Assembly: GCA_002813285.1 (NCBI GenBank)
Contig: PHTZ01000001.1
Coordinates: 2,293,501 to 2,357,500, forward strand
From: Flavobacteriaceae bacterium MAR_2009_75
GTDB lineage: Bacteria; Bacteroidota; Bacteroidia; Flavobacteriales; Flavobacteriaceae
Direction of reading: 5' to 3'
Length of the DNA: 64,000 nucleotides
Both the position numbers and the translations under genes were made by a program. The notes under the pieces are model-generated. The model had not been told where the DNA came from. It worked only from the letters and a program-made list of their open reading frames with translations, and ran no database searches. Positions 61,052-64,000 of this stretch are shown piece after piece (the stretch's first letter is position 1; each line of letters begins with the position of its first letter).

Positions 61052-62080
61052 ATGAAGCAAAAATCTATTCTTGTCACTGGCGGCGCAGGATTTATAGGTA
61101 GCAATTTTATACCTTTTTTCTTAGGAAAACATGACGATGTTCAAATAGTGAACTTAGATAAATTGACCTATGCAGGAAATCTTGAAAATTTAGAAGAAGC
61201 TGAAAATAACGATAGGCATATTTTTGTTAAAGGTGACATATGTGATAAAGAACTTGTAGATTCTTTGTTCCAAGAATACCAATTCACTACAGTCATAAAT
61301 TTTGCGGCTGAATCACATGTTGATAACTCGATTTCAAGTCCTGATGCATTCATTGACACGAATATTACCGGAACCTTTACTTTATTGGAAACGGCTAGAA
61401 AATACTGGCTATCTGCAGCCAACGAGATTAAACCTCTTTTTGAAGAAGCAAAATTCATACATATATCTACAGATGAGGTCTATGGGTCTTTAGGGGAGAG
61501 AGGATTTTTTACTGAGGATAGTCCGTATAGACCCAATAGTCCATATAGTGCCTCAAAAGCTTCTTCCGATTTCTTGGTCAGAAGCTATTTTCATACGTAT
61601 GGTTTAAAAGTGCTTATCAGTAATTGCTCAAATAATTACGGGCCTAAACAGCATAATGAAAAGCTTATTCCCACTATAATTAGAAAAGCATTGAACGGCA
61701 CTCCTATTCCTATTTATGGCACAGGCAAAAATGTTAGGGATTGGTTATATGTTCTTGATCATTGCAAGGCAATCGATGCCATAATTAACAGTGGAAAAAT
61801 TGGGGAAACTTATGTTATAGGAGGTAGTACCGAGAGAGACAATCTCTCCATAGCCTCTAAAATATGTGATATATTAGATGAAATAGATCCAAAACCTGAA
61901 GGAAGTTATGCCGATCAAATCGCTTTTGTTGACGATAGACCCGGCCATGACTTTAGATATGCTATTGACGCTTCCAAAATAAAGAAAGATTTAGGGTGGT
62001 TACCCGAAATGAATTTTGAAGACGGGCTTAAAGAAACAGTTCTATGGTACAAAAAACGACTCCCCATAAAAAATACCTAA
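61052..62080 (+). CDS. rfbB: dTDP-glucose 4,6-dehydratase
   Basis: This 342-residue short-chain dehydrogenase catalyses the second step of dTDP-L-rhamnose synthesis, dTDP-glucose to dTDP-4-keto-6-deoxyglucose. The N-terminal [13 protein letters not shown] motif binds NAD. The substrate and catalytic part includes [24 protein letters not shown] with the catalytic T/D/E triplet, and [13 protein letters not shown] with the catalytic Yxxx[15 protein letters not shown] and [15 protein letters not shown] are further RmlB signatures. It leads the rhamnose block, with rfbA 7 bp on. Confidence 0.95.
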   Translation: MKQKSILVTGGAGFIGSNFIPFFLGKHDDVQIVNLDKLTYAGNLENLEEAENNDRHIFVKGDICDKELVDSLFQEYQFTTVINFAAESHVDNSISSPDAFIDTNITGTFTLLETARKYWLSAANEIKPLFEEAKFIHISTDEVYGSLGERGFFTEDSPYRPNSPYSASKASSDFLVRSYFHTYGLKVLISNCSNNYGPKQHNEKLIPTIIRKALNGTPIPIYGTGKNVRDWLYVLDHCKAIDAIINSGKIGETYVIGGSTERDNLSIASKICDILDEIDPKPEGSYADQIAFVDDRPGHDFRYAIDASKIKKDLGWLPEMNFEDGLKETVLWYKKRLPIKNT

Positions 62081-62087
62081 AGTTTTT

Positions 62088-62942
62088 ATGAAAGGAATTA
62101 TACTTGCGGGCGGTTCGGGCACACGATTATTTCCACTTACTTTGACAGTGAGTAAGCAATTAATGCCAATCTACGATAAACCCATGATCTACTACCCTGT
62201 GGCTACATTATTATCCGCAGGTATTCGAGATATACTATTCATTACAACCCAGAGAGATCTTGAAATTTTTAAAGATCTTCTTGGGGATGGAAGTCAACTA
62301 GGGTGCAGTTTTCATTACACAGTACAAAATAAACCGAATGGTTTGGCGGAAGCTTTTATTTTGGGCGAAGAATTTATTGCCGATGAAAAGGTAGCCTTGA
62401 TTTTGGGGGATAATATTTTTTACGGGTCAGGTTTAGCAGATCTTCTACAGATGAATAATGACCCCGATGGTGGTATAATTTACGGGTATCATGTACAAAA
62501 CCCAAAAAGATATGGTGTGGTCGAATTCAATGAAAATGGCCATGCGATATCAATCGAAGAAAAACCGGAAAACCCGAAATCTAATTTTGCGGTGCCTGGG
62601 ATATACTTTTACGACAATAAGGTGGTAGAAATTGCCAAAAATATAAAACCCAGTCATAGAGGGGAGCTAGAGATAACGGATGTTAACAAGGTATACCTTC
62701 AGAGAGGAAAACTAAAAGTTTCGGTTTTAGACCGTGGCACTGCTTGGCTTGACACAGGAACTTTTGAGTCATTGATGCAAGCTTCACAATTCGTTCAGGT
62801 GATAGAAGAACGTCAAGGCCTTAAGATAGGGGTAATTGAAGAAATCGCATACAAAATGGGATATATCGATAAAAGTCAGTTGCATTCTTTGGCGGTACCA
62901 CTTTTGAAGAGTGGTTATGGAGAATATCTTTTGAAATTGTAA
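62088..62942 (+). CDS. rfbA: Glucose-1-phosphate thymidylyltransferase
   Basis: This 284-residue nucleotidyltransferase makes dTDP-glucose from glucose-1-phosphate and dTTP, the first step of the rhamnose pathway. The motif [13 protein letters not shown] lies at residues 6-18, and [16 protein letters not shown] follows. [10 protein letters not shown] holds the metal-binding aspartate, and [13 protein letters not shown] and [20 protein letters not shown] are RmlA signatures. The C-terminal [16 protein letters not shown] is also typical. It lies between rfbB and rfbC with short gaps. Confidence 0.95.
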   Translation: MKGIILAGGSGTRLFPLTLTVSKQLMPIYDKPMIYYPVATLLSAGIRDILFITTQRDLEIFKDLLGDGSQLGCSFHYTVQNKPNGLAEAFILGEEFIADEKVALILGDNIFYGSGLADLLQMNNDPDGGIIYGYHVQNPKRYGVVEFNENGHAISIEEKPENPKSNFAVPGIYFYDNKVVEIAKNIKPSHRGELEITDVNKVYLQRGKLKVSVLDRGTAWLDTGTFESLMQASQFVQVIEERQGLKIGVIEEIAYKMGYIDKSQLHSLAVPLLKSGYGEYLLKL

Positions 62943-62954
62943 TTAAGTGAACCA

Positions 62955-63524
62955 ATGGAAATAATCCCGACCAAAATCGCCGGATGTTTTATTATTCAAC
63001 CTCGATTGTTTCATGACGACCGAGGCCTTTTTTATGAATCGTATAACTCAGAGAGGTTCAAAAATAAGTGTGGTGTTAAAACAGATTTTGTACAGGATAA
63101 TATTTCTGTTTCACAAAGAGGGGTTCTACGCGGACTCCATTTTCAAACTGGAAATGCCGCGCAATCTAAGTTGGTCAGTGTGCTAAAAGGAGAGGTTTTA
63201 GATGTAGTGGTCGACTTAAGAAAAGACAGTATAACTTTTGGGAAGCATATTAAGGTGAGGTTGTCTGAGTCGAATCGAAAGCAATTATTCATACCGAAAG
63301 GTATGGCTCATGGGTTTTTATCATTGGCCGATGAAACTATATTTTCATACAAATGTGATGCGTTTTATACACCCTCTGCAGAATCGGGAATCGTATACGA
63401 TGATACTGAATTAAATATAGATTGGGAGTTTTCGAAAGAATCTCTTATAATTTCAAAAAAAGATTTAAAATTACCTATATTAAAAAAGGCTCTACATGAC
63501 ATCAGTATTAGTGACCGGATCTAA
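62955..63524 (+). CDS. rfbC: dTDP-4-dehydrorhamnose 3,5-epimerase
   Basis: This 189-residue cupin-fold epimerase converts dTDP-4-keto-6-deoxyglucose to dTDP-4-keto-rhamnose. Features are DDRGLFYESYN, the catalytic histidine in VLRGLHFQTG, DVVVDLRKDSITFGKHI, and FIPKGMAHGFLSLADETIFSYKC. The C-terminal region has SGIVYDDTELNIDW. Its end overlaps the next gene by 29 bp. Confidence 0.95.
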   Translation: MEIIPTKIAGCFIIQPRLFHDDRGLFYESYNSERFKNKCGVKTDFVQDNISVSQRGVLRGLHFQTGNAAQSKLVSVLKGEVLDVVVDLRKDSITFGKHIKVRLSESNRKQLFIPKGMAHGFLSLADETIFSYKCDAFYTPSAESGIVYDDTELNIDWEFSKESLIISKKDLKLPILKKALHDISISDRI

Positions 63525-64000
63525 TGGTCAATTAGGTATGAGCTTAAGAGATTTTGAACTTAGTTATCCTCAAATACAATTCGAGTTTAAGACTTCAAGC
63601 GAGTTAGATATTACCGATAAGCTGAATATTAAAAAGGTATTTTCTCAGCAGAAATATGATTATTGTATCAACTGTGCTGCTTACACAAATGTTGAACAAG
63701 CTGAAAAGGAAGCAGACCTGGCTTTTAAAGTTAATGTTGAAGGAGTCAAAAATCTAGCTCAGACTTGTCTTACCAACAATACCGTTTTGATTCATATTTC
63801 TACGGATTATGTATTTGATGGGGAAAATAGCGACCCCTATACCATTGATGATGTGACCAACCCGATAAATGCTTATGGGCGGTCGAAACTGCAAGGGGAA
63901 ATCAATGTGCGTGAACTTTTGTCCAAATTTTTTATTGTTAGAACTTCATGGCTCTATTCGAAATATGGAAATAATTTTTACAAGGCCATACTCGGTAAAG
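63496..64000 (+). CDS. rfbD: dTDP-4-dehydrorhamnose reductase, 5' part
   Basis: The frame opens at ATG 63496 (inside rfbC, another frame) and stays open for 168 codons to the window end. The N-terminal VLVTGSNGQLGMS binds NADPH. NCAAYTNVEQAEKE, HISTDYVFDGE and YGRSKLQGE are RmlD signatures including the YxxxK. It catalyses the last step, reduction to dTDP-L-rhamnose. The C-terminal half is outside the window. Confidence 0.93.
   Translation, partial: MTSVLVTGSNGQLGMSLRDFELSYPQIQFEFKTSSELDITDKLNIKKVFSQQKYDYCINCAAYTNVEQAEKEADLAFKVNVEGVKNLAQTCLTNNTVLIHISTDYVFDGENSDPYTIDDVTNPINAYGRSKLQGEINVRELLSKFFIVRTSWLYSKYGNNFYKAILGK

Overview
The window looks like a chromosomal segment of a gliding marine member of the Flavobacteriaceae (Bacteroidota). 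Three things point there: the proteins (type IX secretion PorP/SprF barrels, SprB-type adhesins with 'gliding motility-associated' C-termini, DUF4175, DUF4837), the promoter boxes of the Bacteroidota form TAnnTTTG, and moderate-to-low GC. Genus assignment (Maribacter/Zobellia-like) would be a guess. No plasmid, prophage, insertion sequence or CRISPR array was recognised.

Layout. 1-2400: end of ribonuclease R, a head-GIN/DUF2807 protein, a LysE-type exporter, tRNA-Cys(GCA) and folB. 2455-22423 (minus): a four-gene cluster with the gene order of the Flavobacterium johnsoniae sprC-sprD-sprB-sprF gliding operon; its centre is a 4867-residue SprB-like adhesin with about 42 cysteine-anchored repeats. 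22641-32208: glnS, a YtxH/holin-like/DUF6327 trio, an SPFH protein, gltX, a DUF4175 coiled-coil membrane protein and ybeY. 32228-36080: mnmG, flanked by two 16-bp palindromes that look like ParB-binding parS sites, then a membrane protein, a lipoprotein and a methyltransferase. 36374-42994: an OmpH/Skp-like protein, a DoxX-like protein, holB, pgk, an MltD-like LysM transglycosylase, a DUF4837 lipoprotein and a 55-residue membrane protein. 43249-55088 (minus): a second surface-adhesin cassette of a large Ig/DUF11 adhesin with type B sorting domain, a PorP/SprF barrel and a PorE-like OmpA protein. The adhesin is broken near its N-terminus by an apparent single-base frameshift. 55418-64000: tatA, an M23 peptidase, a GH3 protein, then an apparent operon of a DUF6909-like protein, a Wzz-like membrane protein and rfbB-rfbA-rfbC-rfbD (dTDP-L-rhamnose; rfbD runs off the window).

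How it fits together. More than a third of the window encodes type IX secretion cargo and cell-surface machinery. Each large adhesin with a type B C-terminal domain sits beside its own PorP/SprF barrel, and a SPOR-like module is shared between SprD and the PorE-like protein, which suggests two parallel export and anchoring units. The rest is core metabolism and envelope upkeep: tRNA charging and modification, glycolysis, replication, murein remodelling, outer-membrane chaperoning and surface polysaccharide precursors. The most noteworthy signals are the seven-repeat super-period in SprB, jelly-roll-like domains inserted inside repeat domains of both adhesins, the frameshift, and the parS pair around mnmG, one of which forms the last codons of ybeY.
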